Assembly (NCBI GenBank): GCA_028287115.1
Contig: JAQBQF010000261.1
Location: 1-64,000 of the forward strand
Direction of reading: 5' to 3'
From: Myxococcales bacterium
Lineage (GTDB): Bacteria > Myxococcota_A > Polyangia > Haliangiales > Haliangiaceae
DNA: 64,000 bases
Part shown: positions 20,786 to 29,527 of the stretch, piece after piece
Numbering within the stretch: position 1 is the stretch's first letter
How the letters are laid out: every line of letters begins with the position of its first letter
Made by a program: the position numbers and the translations under genes
The notes under the pieces: generated by a model
Told to the model about the DNA's origin: nothing
What the model saw: only the letters and a program-made list of their open reading frames with translations
Database searches by the model: none

Positions 20786-22243
20786 TCGCAAGCTGCGCAC
20801 GACGGCAGCGGGCGTGACTTTCTCGACCCGCGCGAGCAGCAGCGCATAGCTCGCGAGCACGACGGCACCGACCGCGAACGCGCGCACGAAGTGGGTCTCG
20901 AACGTCATCCGGCGGATCGCGAGTCCGGCCACGAGCGAGCACACGATGCAGCCGAAGATCCCGCCGATCGAACGCAGGTAGGCCGGAAGCGGCGTGCCCG
21001 ACCGCGAGAGCGCCATCGCGAGCAGCGCAGCGAAGGCGATCGGGTAGCCGGCGGCCCAGGCCCATGCGATCGAGACGTAGCCTTGCTCGGGTGCCACGTG
21101 CGCAGCGATCACGAACATCGCGGGTAACACAACGGCCGCGAGCGCGTTGTAGATGAGGACGCGCGAGGCCTGGCCGATGCCGGCGAGGAGCGCGGGCAAG
21201 ATGAAGCCGAGCGTGCGCAACGCGCCGACGCAGCACAGGATCCGCGCGACGGTCGCCGCAGATGCCGGCATCGGCGGATAGAGCAGGGCGAGCAGATCGT
21301 CCGCCTCGATCGCGACGAACGCGAGGAACGGGCCGAGCACGATCAGGTTCTGGCGCGTGAATCGCAGTAGCTGGTCGGAGACCGCGCGGCGATCGGCGGA
21401 GAGGCGCACGAACGTCGGGAACGCGACCTCCGCGGTGACCATCGAGAGCAGGCGGACGACATCGAGCACGAGCTCGTACGCGAGGCGATAGACGCCGACC
21501 GCCGCATCGCCGAAATACGTGCCGATCACGAGGTAGTCCGCGCTCGTGTACGCGTAGTAGAGGAGCTCGCCGCCGCTGATCGACGCGGTGAAGCGCGCGG
21601 CGCGCACGGCGATCTCGCGCCGGAACGCGAACCGTGGCCGCCAGCGGTAACAGATCTGAAGACCGATCGCGGAGACGACCGTGTTCGCGATCGGACCGAG
21701 CGCGAAGCACCAGATCGACAGCTCGGGGATGCCGTGTGCACCTACGTACGCGAGGCCGAGCTTCGTGCCGGTGTCCGCGAGGCTCGCGATCATCTTCACG
21801 AGCGACAGCTCGCGATATCGCAGCTCCCGCTTGAGCATCGCGTCGGGGATGATCGCGAAGCTGTTGATCACGAGCCGAACGCCGTACGCCGCGAGCAAGC
21901 TGCCGACGATCGCATCCGGGAACAGCGCGCCGATCGCCGGTCGCGCGATCGCGAGGATCGCGAACACGAGCATCGACGCGCCGAAGCCGAGCCAGAAGAT
22001 CGTCGACTGCGCTTTTGGCTCCGAGTCGGCTTCGCGGACGACGGCGGAAGACAGCCCCATGCCGCCGAGTCGATCGAGGATTGGAAACAGCGCGATCGCG
22101 AGCGTCGCGGCACCGAAGTCGGCGGTCGAGACCCAGAACCGGATGCAGATGAGCGTCGAGAGTAGATCGAGCACTCCGAGCACGAGGCTCGCGAACGCGA
22201 CCCAGGCCGTGCTGCGGTCGACGCGGCCCTGCAGCTCGCTCAC
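20777..22243 (-). CDS. Wzx-like polysaccharide flippase (MOP superfamily)
   Basis: A 488-residue polytopic protein with 12-14 predicted transmembrane helices, typical of the PST/Wzx branch that flips undecaprenyl-linked oligosaccharides to the periplasm. Family-like segments include the first helix pair, the loop DAMLKRELRYRELSLVKM (family pattern P-x-x-x-L-x-R-E-L-R-F) and the ADYLVIGTYFGDAAVGVYRLAY segment. GTG start at 22243. It follows the UPF0104-type gene on the same strand with a 66-base gap. Placed beside heptose and glycosyltransferase genes, it is the probable exporter of the glycan repeat unit. Confidence 0.85.
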   Translation of the reverse strand: MSELQGRVDRSTAWVAFASLVLGVLDLLSTLICIRFWVSTADFGAATLAIALFPILDRLGGMGLSSAVVREADSEPKAQSTIFWLGFGASMLVFAILAIARPAIGALFPDAIVGSLLAAYGVRLVINSFAIIPDAMLKRELRYRELSLVKMIASLADTGTKLGLAYVGAHGIPELSIWCFALGPIANTVVSAIGLQICYRWRPRFAFRREIAVRAARFTASISGGELLYYAYTSADYLVIGTYFGDAAVGVYRLAYELVLDVVRLLSMVTAEVAFPTFVRLSADRRAVSDQLLRFTRQNLIVLGPFLAFVAIEADDLLALLYPPMPASAATVARILCCVGALRTLGFILPALLAGIGQASRVLIYNALAAVVLPAMFVIAAHVAPEQGYVSIAWAWAAGYPIAFAALLAMALSRSGTPLPAYLRSIGGIFGCIVCSLVAGLAIRRMTFETHFVRAFAVGAVVLASYALLLARVEKVTPAAVVRSLRSP

Positions 22244-22309
22244 GCTTTACTTTTGCACGGCGGCGGGCGTTTGGCCGCGCTCGATCAGAGAACGGCTGAT
22301 CCGGAGCCG

Positions 22310-23434
22310 TCAGGCTTCGACGACGAGCGGAGGATCCTCGAGCGCGCCACGCAGCTTGCGTGCGCCGCCTTCGTGCCACAGGCCCCACGCGCCGGTTGCC
22401 AGGTGCGTGACGCCTTGCGCGGCGTAGAACAGGAACACGTAGGCCGCGCCGGGACCGATCACGATCTCGGTCGGGAAATACATCGTCATGCCGGCGTAGA
22501 TGCCTGCTTGAAACACGCCGAGGAGGCCCGGCGGTCCCGGGATCATGATCGCGCAGCTGAGCATGCCCATCAGGCCGCAGGCCTCCGGGAACGTGATCGC
22601 GGAGCCGTCGCCGTGCACGACACCGCAGCCGATCGCGAGGACCCACATGCTGACGGCGTTGAGGCCCCAGTAAACCGCCGTCTCGGCGAGGAAGCCGGCA
22701 ATGTCGCGCGCACGCCCGAACACGTGGAGTCCGTCGGCGAGCTTCTCCGCGAGCCCGGCGAGCTTCTCCGCGAGCTTGGGCGAGAGCTTGCCGATCACGG
22801 CGTGTGTCGCGCGATGGGCCCAGCTGCGCGCGAAGTAGAACACGGCGATCACGACGAGCGCGGTCAAGAAGATGCCGAGCATCACGAATCCGCTCGCGCG
22901 CACGGCCGCGACGGAGATCGGTAACCCGACAACTTTGTCGGGCAGCGGATGCACGGTCGGCACCAGCACGAGCATCAGCGCGAGCACGAGGCTGATGAAC
23001 ACGCCATCGATCACGCGCTCGGCGATGATCGAGCTGGTCGCGGTCGCCATCGTCAGGTCGGGGGTGCCGGGACGTCGCTCTTCGGGCCGCGTCCGCAACA
23101 TGTACGGGCGGACGAGCTCGCCGAGCCGAAACGGCAAGAGCAAGGTCGCCGCGAACCCGGCACACGACACGGCGAACAGCCGGCGCTTCGGGACTTCGAT
23201 GATCGAGCGCAGCAGAAATCGCCAACGCACGCTGCGAAACCACAGTGCGCCGAGCAGGATCGGGAAATACAGTGCGAGGCTCCACCAGCGCACTCGCGAG
23301 AAGTCGCCGCTCTCCGGGACGAGCTTGAGGCCGCCCTTCTGCGCCGTGTAGACCACGCCTGCGGTGATCGCCACCGAAGCGATCAGCTTGACCGCATGAC
23401 GTCGCACGAACCCGCGGTCTGGAACAGCCGTCAC
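22310..23434 (-). CDS. UPF0104/LPG-synthase-TM family membrane protein (AglD-like)
   Basis: A 374-residue integral membrane protein of the flippase-like group that includes the transmembrane part of lysylphosphatidylglycerol synthase and AglD. Signature segments are RSVRWRFLLRSI, the LPFRLGELVRPYMLR stretch with E-x-x-R-P, ERVIDGVFI, and AIMIPGPPGLLGVFQAG (P-x-x-P/G-x-x-G-x-x-E/Q). About eight helices. Amphipathic residues near 222-242 contain a local duplication, LAEKLAGLAEKLADGL. Its role is probably lipid or glycolipid movement within the glycan locus. GTG start at 23434. Divergent from the heptose operon. Confidence 0.8.
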   Translation of the reverse strand: MTAVPDRGFVRRHAVKLIASVAITAGVVYTAQKGGLKLVPESGDFSRVRWWSLALYFPILLGALWFRSVRWRFLLRSIIEVPKRRLFAVSCAGFAATLLLPFRLGELVRPYMLRTRPEERRPGTPDLTMATATSSIIAERVIDGVFISLVLALMLVLVPTVHPLPDKVVGLPISVAAVRASGFVMLGIFLTALVVIAVFYFARSWAHRATHAVIGKLSPKLAEKLAGLAEKLADGLHVFGRARDIAGFLAETAVYWGLNAVSMWVLAIGCGVVHGDGSAITFPEACGLMGMLSCAIMIPGPPGLLGVFQAGIYAGMTMYFPTEIVIGPGAAYVFLFYAAQGVTHLATGAWGLWHEGGARKLRGALEDPPLVVEA

Positions 23435-23498
23435 GGTCGGCGCTTCATATCACGCTCGCCGCGGCGCGGCGGCCGGAAACAATGGTAAGGAACCGACC

Positions 23499-24212
23499 GT
23501 GCCCGATGGGTCACAAGCGGTCGTGCTCGCAGGTGGGCTCGCGACGCGGATGTTGCCGCGGACCGAGACCGTGCCGAAGGCCATGCTCGAGGTCGCCGGC
23601 CGGCCGTTCGTCGACTGGCAGCTCGAGCTGCTCGCGCGATCCGGAATTCGCGAGGTCGTGATGTGCATCGCGCACCTCGGCGAACGGATCCGCGCTCACG
23701 TCGGGGATGGCTCGCGATACCGGCTGTCCGTCCTCTGGTCGGAGGAAGCCCCGGGCCAGCTGCTCGGGACCGCAGGCGCGATCCGTGCCGCGCTGCCGCT
23801 CCTTGCCGACACGTTCGTCGTGACCTACGGCGACAGCTATTTGCCGTTCGACTACGGCGCCCTCGACCGGTTGCTCCGCGCGCACGGTGACTGCGACGGG
23901 GTGATGTCCGTGTTTCACAACGCGGGCCACTGGGACACCTCGAACGTCATCACCGACGGGACCTGGGTCGTGCGTTACGAGAAGACCGAGAAGTCTGCGG
24001 CCTTCGATCACATCGACTATGGAGCGACCGCGCTGCGCCGCGATGTGATCGCTGCCTTACCAGCCGGCAAAGTCGCGGGGCTCGACGCGATCCAACGCGA
24101 CCTCGCCGCTACGCACCGCTTGCGAGCGCTGGTAGCGCGTGAGAGGTTCTTCGAGATCGGCTCTCCACAGGGTCTCGCCGATCTCGGCGAACATCTGCGA
24201 GCCAAGTCATGA
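23499..24212 (+). CDS. hddC: D-glycero-alpha-D-manno-heptose 1-phosphate guanylyltransferase
   Basis: A 237-residue NTP-transferase fold enzyme that activates heptose-1-phosphate with GTP. The N-terminal signature AVVLAGGLATRMLPRTETVPKAM is the expected G-G-x-x-T-R-x-x-P-x-x-x-x-x-P-K motif; a metal-binding Asp occurs in VVTYGDSYLPFD. Specificity is inferred from the next three genes, which together complete the GDP-heptose pathway; by sequence alone a related sugar-1-phosphate nucleotidyltransferase is possible. GTG start at 23499 with TAAGGAA upstream. Its stop overlaps the next start (ATGA), so it leads a tightly coupled operon. Confidence 0.8.
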   Translation: MPDGSQAVVLAGGLATRMLPRTETVPKAMLEVAGRPFVDWQLELLARSGIREVVMCIAHLGERIRAHVGDGSRYRLSVLWSEEAPGQLLGTAGAIRAALPLLADTFVVTYGDSYLPFDYGALDRLLRAHGDCDGVMSVFHNAGHWDTSNVITDGTWVVRYEKTEKSAAFDHIDYGATALRRDVIAALPAGKVAGLDAIQRDLAATHRLRALVARERFFEIGSPQGLADLGEHLRAKS

Positions 24213-25204
24213 TCGTTTCTCGTGCACCGGTCAGGTTTTCATTAGGCGGCGGCGGCACCGATCTGCCGTCGTATTCGCGCGAGCATGGCGGGTTCGTCGT
24301 CGCGGCGGCGGTCGACAAGTTCGTGCACGTCTGCGTGGCGAAGCGGTTCTACGACACGATCCGGCTCGCGTATTCCGAGATGGAGACGGTCGACTCGGTC
24401 GACAAGATCCGCCACCGCATCTATCGCGCGGCCCTCAAGTCGATGGGCTTCTCCGGCGGGCTCGAGCTGCACAGCCTCGCCGACGTCCCGGCGAACACGG
24501 GCCTCGGATCCTCGAGCAGCTTCACGGTCGCGCTCCTCAACGGATTGCACGCCTTCAAGCGCGAGTCGGTCCCTGCCGAAGAGCTCGCGCGCGAGGCGTG
24601 TCACCTCGAGATCGACGTGCTCGAAGAGCCGATCGGCAAGCAGGATCAGTACATCGCGGCCTACGGCGGGATCAGCGCGCTGACGTTTCATCCCGACGGC
24701 TCGGTCGATGTCGAGCGGCTGCCGCTGCGCGACGAGGTGATCGACGAGCTCGAGTCGAACCTCATGATCTTCTACTCGAACGTCGAGCGGTCGGCGTCCG
24801 CGGTGCTGTCGCAGCAAGCGAAGTCGATCACCTCGAACACCGACTCCGCGGTCGAGCGCATGCATCGAATCAAGGCGCTCGGCTACGAGACCAAGCGGAT
24901 CCTGATCGCGGGCGACATCGATACGTACGGGGACATGCTGCACGAGCACTGGACGAACAAGCGCAAGCTCGCGGCGAACATGGCCGACGGCACGATCGAC
25001 GAGCACTACGAGGCCGCGCGCAAAGCCGGCGCGATCGGCGGCAAGCTGATGGGCGCAGGCGGCGGTGGGTTCTTCATGTTCTACGTCCGCGCCGCCGAGC
25101 GCCGCCGCGTCCATGATGCGATGGCCGCGCGGGGCCTGCGGCCGATGCGATTTCGGTTCGACTTCGACGGCGCGCGCATCATGGCGAACTTTCACAGATC
25201 ATGA
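24209..25204 (+). CDS. hddA: D-glycero-alpha-D-manno-heptose 7-phosphate kinase (GHMP family)
   Basis: A 331-residue sugar kinase that phosphorylates heptose-7-phosphate at C1. GHMP motif 1 is RAPVRFSLGGGGTDLPSY, the ATP loop is PANTGLGSSSSFTVALL, and motif 3 is KLMGAGGGGFFMFY near the end. A conserved GKQDQYIAAYGG follows the ATP loop as in HddA and related fucokinases. Overlaps both neighbours by 4 bases (ATGA). The arrangement with gmhA, gmhB and hddC is what supports the heptose rather than fucose reading. Confidence 0.86.
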   Translation: MIVSRAPVRFSLGGGGTDLPSYSREHGGFVVAAAVDKFVHVCVAKRFYDTIRLAYSEMETVDSVDKIRHRIYRAALKSMGFSGGLELHSLADVPANTGLGSSSSFTVALLNGLHAFKRESVPAEELAREACHLEIDVLEEPIGKQDQYIAAYGGISALTFHPDGSVDVERLPLRDEVIDELESNLMIFYSNVERSASAVLSQQAKSITSNTDSAVERMHRIKALGYETKRILIAGDIDTYGDMLHEHWTNKRKLAANMADGTIDEHYEAARKAGAIGGKLMGAGGGGFFMFYVRAAERRRVHDAMAARGLRPMRFRFDFDGARIMANFHRS

Positions 25205-25803
25205 ACATGAGCTTCACCACGCAGTATCTCGAAGAGAGCATCGAGCTGATCAAGAAGCTCGACGCGAAGACGATCGAAGACGTTGCCACCGGGCTCGCGA
25301 GCGTGCGCGCCGGCGGTGGGCGACTGTTCATCCTCGGCGTCGGCGGCAGCGCGGGGCACGCAGGTCACGCGGTCAACGACTTCCGCAAGATCTGCGGCTT
25401 CGAGGCATACGCGCCGACCGACAACGTCAGCGAGCTCACGGCGCGCGTCAACGACGAGGGTTGGGACACGTGCTTTGTCGAATGGCTACGCGGCTCGCGG
25501 CTGCGCGCGGGCGACGGCGTGCTTGTGTTCTCCGTCGGCGGTGGCAATCGCGACAAGAACGTCAGCGTCAACGTCGTGCGCTCGCTCGAGCTCGCGCGTG
25601 AAGTCGGCGCGAAGATCTTCGGCATCGTCGGCCGCGATGGCGGCTTCACGAAGCAGGTCGCCGATGCATGCGTGCTGATCCCGACGGTCGCCGCCGAGCG
25701 CACGACCCCGCACACCGAAGGCTTCTGCGCGGTCGTCTGGCATCTGCTGGTCAGTCACCCGGCGCTGCAGATCGCCGCGACGAAGTGGGAGAGCGTTCGG
25801 TGA
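25201..25803 (+). CDS. gmhA: Sedoheptulose-7-phosphate isomerase
   Basis: A 200-residue SIS-domain enzyme making D-glycero-D-manno-heptose-7-phosphate, the first step of heptose synthesis. Visible features are the phosphate loop GVGGSAGHAGHAVNDFRK near residues 46-63, the second SIS segment VLVFSVGGGNRDKNVSVNV, and ERTTPHTEGFCAVVWHLL with the catalytic Glu/His pair. Length is that of GmhA. Starts with ATGA overlap to the kinase gene and ends overlapping the GTG of the phosphatase gene. Confidence 0.88.
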   Translation: MNMSFTTQYLEESIELIKKLDAKTIEDVATGLASVRAGGGRLFILGVGGSAGHAGHAVNDFRKICGFEAYAPTDNVSELTARVNDEGWDTCFVEWLRGSRLRAGDGVLVFSVGGGNRDKNVSVNVVRSLELAREVGAKIFGIVGRDGGFTKQVADACVLIPTVAAERTTPHTEGFCAVVWHLLVSHPALQIAATKWESVR

Positions 25804-26399
25804 ATCGGCTGGCGATCTTCGATCGCGACGGGACGATCATCGACATCGTCCGCGACGAGGAGACCGGCACGATCGCGAGCGCATTTCATCCGAATCAGTT
25901 GCGGCTGCTCACCGGCGCCGTCGCCGGGATGCGCGCGCTACAAGATGCGGGATTCACGCTCGCGATCGCGACGAATCAGCCCGGTCCCGCCAAGGGCCAG
26001 ATCTCGGTGGCGGCGGTCGAGCGCACGAACGCCGCGCTGATCAGCCGGCTCGCCGACGAAGGCATTCGGATCGCGGCGCTCGAGGTGTGCATGCATCATC
26101 CGACCGGCGGACCGGGTGGTGATGTCGCGCTCGCTCGCGCCTGCGATTGCCGCAAGCCGAAGCCCGGCATGCTGACCACGCTGATCTCGCGGCTCGACGG
26201 CGATCCCGCACGGTCGTGGATGATCGGCGATGCAGTCGCCGACCTCGAAGCGGGGCGCGCCGCGCGGCTCAAGACCGCGTTGATCTTCGCCGGCAATCGC
26301 TGCGAGCTGTGCCCGCTGCGCGGCGGCCCGAGTACGATCCCGGATGCCAGCGGTGCCACGCTGCAGGACATCGCTACGGCGATTCTGCGCGCAACGTAA
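25800..26399 (+). CDS. gmhB: D-glycero-D-manno-heptose 1,7-bisphosphate phosphatase (HAD family)
   Basis: A 199-residue HAD phosphatase that removes the C7 phosphate. The nucleophile motif is FDRDGTI near residue 7; motif II lies in AIATNQPGPAKG; motif III/IV is KPKPGML ... MIGDAVADLEAG. The GmhB zinc site is visible as C-M-H-H and later C-D-C (residues about 97-120). GTG at 25800 overlaps the stop of gmhA by 3 bases, deciding the start. With hddA and hddC present the product is most likely the alpha anomer for GDP-heptose. A REP-like inverted repeat begins 3 bases after the stop. Confidence 0.87.
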   Translation: MNRLAIFDRDGTIIDIVRDEETGTIASAFHPNQLRLLTGAVAGMRALQDAGFTLAIATNQPGPAKGQISVAAVERTNAALISRLADEGIRIAALEVCMHHPTGGPGGDVALARACDCRKPKPGMLTTLISRLDGDPARSWMIGDAVADLEAGRAARLKTALIFAGNRCELCPLRGGPSTIPDASGATLQDIATAILRAT

Positions 26400-26401
26400 G
26401 C

Positions 26402-26529
26402 GGGGTCAGAGACAAGCTGCACAAGTACTGCCGCGTTCGGCCGTCCGTACGTCGCATGACGCCCAGCAACGGCGGCGACGTTCGAATGAGCGCAGATCGG
26501 CACAACTTGTACAACTTGTGTCCGACCCC
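26402..26529. repeat. REP-like imperfect inverted repeat
   Basis: Two 25-base arms, 26402-26426 and 26505-26529, match in inverted orientation at 21 of 25 positions. Both outer ends are GGGGTC, and both carry ACAAG and ACAAGT blocks. The right arm is further built of a 9-base direct repeat ACAACTTGT twice. About 78 bases lie between the arms and code for nothing convincing. It sits between the convergent ends of gmhB and the barrel-like gene. The GGGGTC...ACAAGTTGT pattern recalls REP elements mobilised by IS200-type tyrosine transposases; that link is from memory of such elements, not shown here. Confidence 0.65.
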
Positions 26530-26541
26530 GCGTCAAAATGC

Positions 26542-27123
26542 TCAGCGTGCTCGGTCGAACAGCGAGTGGACACCGAGATAGAGGCCGAACATCGTCACCG
26601 ATCGACCATTCTGGTCCCCCCCGCCCAGGGTCGCGCCCCCGATCGCGCCGAGCGAGATCTGCCGGCCGAGCCAGAGCTCGGCATGCACGCGGGGCTCGAC
26701 GAGCCAGATGCTCTTGTCTGTATCGGAGAGCGAGTAGCGGATCGTGCGCGTACCTCCCGCGATCTCGGCGCCGAGCGAGATGCCGCCGAGGATCCCTTCG
26801 AGACCCGCGAACGTGTAAGCACCGGCAACGTTAGATCCCGGCCGGGTCAGCTGCCCGAACTCGCCTTCGATCCCGAGGCGCACGTTGTGCGGGAATCGCA
26901 TGCCGAACCGAAGATCTCCGGCGTACCCGCTATCGGCACCCTGCGCGGCGGTTGGGGTCGCCGTGCGGAATGCCACGCCCGAATCGAGCGGCGCCGCAAA
27001 GTGACGGACGTACATCCCCGCGTCGAGAAACCCGGGGTACTTCTCGAGCCAAGGATCCGCAGCGGCGGTCGCGACGGGCGCGGTGATGGCGAGGATCGCG
27101 GCGAGCGCCTTTGGCCTGTGCAC
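26542..27123 (-). CDS. Exported protein, possibly a small beta-barrel
   Basis: A 193-residue protein with a signal peptide (ALAAILAITAPVATAAA, cleavage near residue 22). The mature part alternates glycine-rich hydrophobic strands (GMYVRHFAAPL, LRFGMRFPHNVRLGIEGEFG, VHAELWLGRQISLGAIGG, VTMFGLYLGVHSLF), the pattern of an outer-membrane barrel with eight or so strands. No family recognised. GTG start at 27123. Convergent with gmhB, divergent from the transaldolase-like gene. Confidence 0.65.
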   Translation of the reverse strand: MHRPKALAAILAITAPVATAAADPWLEKYPGFLDAGMYVRHFAAPLDSGVAFRTATPTAAQGADSGYAGDLRFGMRFPHNVRLGIEGEFGQLTRPGSNVAGAYTFAGLEGILGGISLGAEIAGGTRTIRYSLSDTDKSIWLVEPRVHAELWLGRQISLGAIGGATLGGGDQNGRSVTMFGLYLGVHSLFDRAR

Positions 27124-27235
27124 GAAATTACCCTAGCAGGTGTCTATCGAGAGCTGCCCGACATTTCCGGGAGCTGAGGCAGATTCCGCACCCGTGCAAC
27201 CGGGCTAATTTTGCCAACTCCCGCGACGCAGCTTT

Positions 27236-27910
27236 GTGATACTCGGAGGCGTGGGCCTCTTTATCGATAGTTCCGACCCGAAAGAGATCAAGGACCTCTA
27301 CGCGTGGGGCGTGCTCTCCGGGGTGACGACCAACCCGCTGATCATCGCGCGCGAGCAGCCAAGCGCGGATCTCTCCGAGGTCATCCACGAGATCCTCGCG
27401 GTCTCGACCGGTGACGTCTCCGTCGAGCTGACGACCGAGACCGAAGCCGAGATGATCAAAGAAGCGCTCGGCTATCACTCTTGGGATACGCAGCGGATCG
27501 TGATCAAGGTCCCGTTCAGCGAGACCGGCCTGCGCGTCCTTCATCAGCTCACGAAGCGGCAGATCAAGACGAACGTCACCTGCCTGATGGCGATGAACCA
27601 GGCGTATCTCGCCGCGCTCGGCGGTGCGACTTACGTCAGCCTGTTCTCCGGCCGCGTGCAGGACATGGGCTACGACGTGCGCCCCGTGATCTCGTCGACG
27701 CGCGCCGTGCTCGACCGCGAAGGCCTCCAGTCGAAGATCATCGTCGGCTCGATGCGTCACCTGATGGACGTCAACGAGGCGCTCGAAGCCGGCTGCCACG
27801 TCCCGACCGTGACGCCGCCGATCCTGCGCAAGATGGTGTGGAACCCGCGCACGATCGAGACGATCGCGGAGTTCAACGACGCGTGGCGCAAGCGCCCGAC
27901 GAAGCGCTGA
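27236..27910 (+). CDS. Transaldolase-like protein, fructose-6-phosphate aldolase type
   Basis: A 224-residue TIM-barrel class I aldolase of the FSA/small transaldolase group. Family marks are the TTNPLI strand near residue 31, VIKVPFSETGLRVL with the Schiff-base Lys, TNVTCLMAMNQAYLAALGG and the VGSMRH segment. It interconverts C3 and C6/C7 sugar phosphates. Beside a heptose operon it might adjust sedoheptulose-7-phosphate supply, which is inference. Family alignment favours the in-frame GTG at 27251 (MGLFIDSSDPKEI), but GGAGG lies only one base before it; the GTG at 27236 is given as the longer choice. The methyltransferase gene follows 7 bases later. Confidence 0.85.
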   Translation: MILGGVGLFIDSSDPKEIKDLYAWGVLSGVTTNPLIIAREQPSADLSEVIHEILAVSTGDVSVELTTETEAEMIKEALGYHSWDTQRIVIKVPFSETGLRVLHQLTKRQIKTNVTCLMAMNQAYLAALGGATYVSLFSGRVQDMGYDVRPVISSTRAVLDREGLQSKIIVGSMRHLMDVNEALEAGCHVPTVTPPILRKMVWNPRTIETIAEFNDAWRKRPTKR

Positions 27911-27917
27911 GGCTGCT

Positions 27918-28562
27918 GTGGCTCCTTCGCTGCTGTCCAAGCTCTCGGTGTTCCAGTGGCACGCCGCGAAGGTGCAGAGCCCCCGCGCCGACCGGCTCGC
28001 CGCTGCGATCGTCGATCTAGCACCCCCTGCGCGCTCGATGCTCGATATCGGCTCGAGTGACGGCGTGCTCGCTCGGACAGCCGCCGATCGCCTCGGTATC
28101 ACCGACGTGCGCGGCGTCGACGTCAAGGTCCAGCCGACGCCGGCGATCCCGGTCGAAGCCTACGACGGGCGTGCACTGCCGTTCGAGTCAGGTCGCTTCG
28201 ACCTCGTGACGATCTGCGACGTGCTCCACCACGCCGAGGACCCGCTCGCGGTCGTCCGCGAAGCGATTCGCGTCCTGGCTCCCAACGGCGCGCTCGTGAT
28301 CAAGGACCACTTCAAGTGGGGTCATTGGTCGAACGGCGTGCTCCTGGCGATGGATATCTTCGGCAACTACAAGGCCGGCGTGCTCGTCACAGGCAACTAC
28401 CTGCGCGCGCCCGACTGGATCGACCTGATCGCGGAAGCCGGCGGCACGGTCGATCGCTTGCTCTGGCCATTCGCGGTCCACGACCTACCGTGGCGCATCA
28501 TCACGCGCAGCGAGTACCAGTTCGTGATGCGCGTCCGCCGCCCGACCCACGACGTCAGCTAG
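27918..28562 (+). CDS. Class I SAM-dependent methyltransferase
   Basis: A 214-residue methyltransferase. Motif I is MLDIGSSDGVLAR (residues about 41-53), motif II is around VEAYDGRALPFESGRFDLV, and CDVLHHAEDPLAVVREAIRVL is typical of the Methyltransf_11 group. The later part, KDHFKWGHWSNGVLLAMD, recalls enzymes acting on lipid-linked or surface sugars, but no substrate is shown. GTG start at 27918, 7 bases after the aldolase stop. Its end overlaps the end of the convergent epimerase gene by 4 bases. Confidence 0.8.
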   Translation: MAPSLLSKLSVFQWHAAKVQSPRADRLAAAIVDLAPPARSMLDIGSSDGVLARTAADRLGITDVRGVDVKVQPTPAIPVEAYDGRALPFESGRFDLVTICDVLHHAEDPLAVVREAIRVLAPNGALVIKDHFKWGHWSNGVLLAMDIFGNYKAGVLVTGNYLRAPDWIDLIAEAGGTVDRLLWPFAVHDLPWRIITRSEYQFVMRVRRPTHDVS

Positions 28563-29527
28563 AGCCGGCCGGCCTTGGCATCGTCGACCATCTCGGCCAT
28601 TGATGCGCGAAGCGCCTCGCGCGTGCTGCGCTGGCACTTCCAGCCGAGCGCCTGGATGCGGTGGATGTCGAGCCGGATCACGGGGACGTCGCCCTTCCAG
28701 CCACGGTTGCCGGCACCGAACACGAGCTGGGTGCGACTCAGGCCGAGGACTTCCATCGCGAGCTCGGCGATCTCTTTGACGGTGATGTAGTCGCCGGTCG
28801 CGACATTGAACGCGTCGTAGCTGGTGGTCACCTTGTCGTTCGCGAGCATCACGGCGGCGACGACATCACGAACGTGGATGTACGACTTGCTCTGCGAGCC
28901 ATCGCCGAGGATCTCGAGCCGGCTCGGATCCTTGAGCAGGCGCCGGATAAAGTCGAAGCCAACGCCGTGCGTCTGCCGCGGCCCGACGACGTTGCCGAAC
29001 CGGAACACGCGGCCGGAACTGCCGAACATGTGCGCGTAGGCGGCGATCATGCCTTCCCCGGCGAGCTTGCTCGCGCCGTAGGTCGAGATCGGGACCAGCG
29101 GTCCGTGGTCTTCGCGAACCTCGAGCTCGCCGAGATCGCCGTAGATGCCGCTGCCGGACGCGTAGAGGATGCGCTGGGTGTTCGTCGTTCGCATCGCCTC
29201 GACGACGTTCTGCGTCAGCAGCGTGCCTTCGCGGAAATCGATGTCGGGCTCGGTCGCGGCGCGCGCGATGTCGGGATTCGACGCGAGGTGGATGACGACG
29301 TCGTGGCCTTCCATCGCGGAGCGCAGGCTCGCCAGATCTTTGACGTCGCCGCGGACGACCCGCAGGCGAGCGTCCGTCGCGTGATGCTTGTAGTGCCACT
29401 CGCGACCCGAGGAGAAGTTGTCGTATAGCGTCACGCGGCGGACGGCTGGATTGCCGAGCAGATGATCGGTGAAGTGACTGCCGATGAACCCGGCGCCACC
29501 GACGATGATGAACTGTTCGCCGAACAT
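28559..29527 (-). CDS. NAD-dependent sugar-nucleotide epimerase/dehydratase
   Basis: A 322-residue extended short-chain dehydrogenase. The NAD-binding motif GGAGFIGS is at residues 10-17 and the catalytic pair is YGASK (Tyr-x-x-x-Lys) with an upstream ASGSGIYG. RFGNVVGPRQTHGVGFDF and SKSYIHVRDVV are usual in UDP-glucose 4-epimerase-type enzymes. ATG at 29527 overlaps the stop of the GT2 gene in a TGATG arrangement, so both are coupled. It likely makes a sugar nucleotide for the surrounding glycosyltransferases; the exact sugar cannot be read. Confidence 0.85.
   Translation of the reverse strand: MFGEQFIIVGGAGFIGSHFTDHLLGNPAVRRVTLYDNFSSGREWHYKHHATDARLRVVRGDVKDLASLRSAMEGHDVVIHLASNPDIARAATEPDIDFREGTLLTQNVVEAMRTTNTQRILYASGSGIYGDLGELEVREDHGPLVPISTYGASKLAGEGMIAAYAHMFGSSGRVFRFGNVVGPRQTHGVGFDFIRRLLKDPSRLEILGDGSQSKSYIHVRDVVAAVMLANDKVTTSYDAFNVATGDYITVKEIAELAMEVLGLSRTQLVFGAGNRGWKGDVPVIRLDIHRIQALGWKCQRSTREALRASMAEMVDDAKAGRL

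Noticed and set aside
22728..22782. Local duplication LAEKLAGLAEKLADGL as a possible inserted repeat
   Set aside because: A short amphipathic helix duplication within a normal gene; it lacks the hairpin box of the dispersed family.
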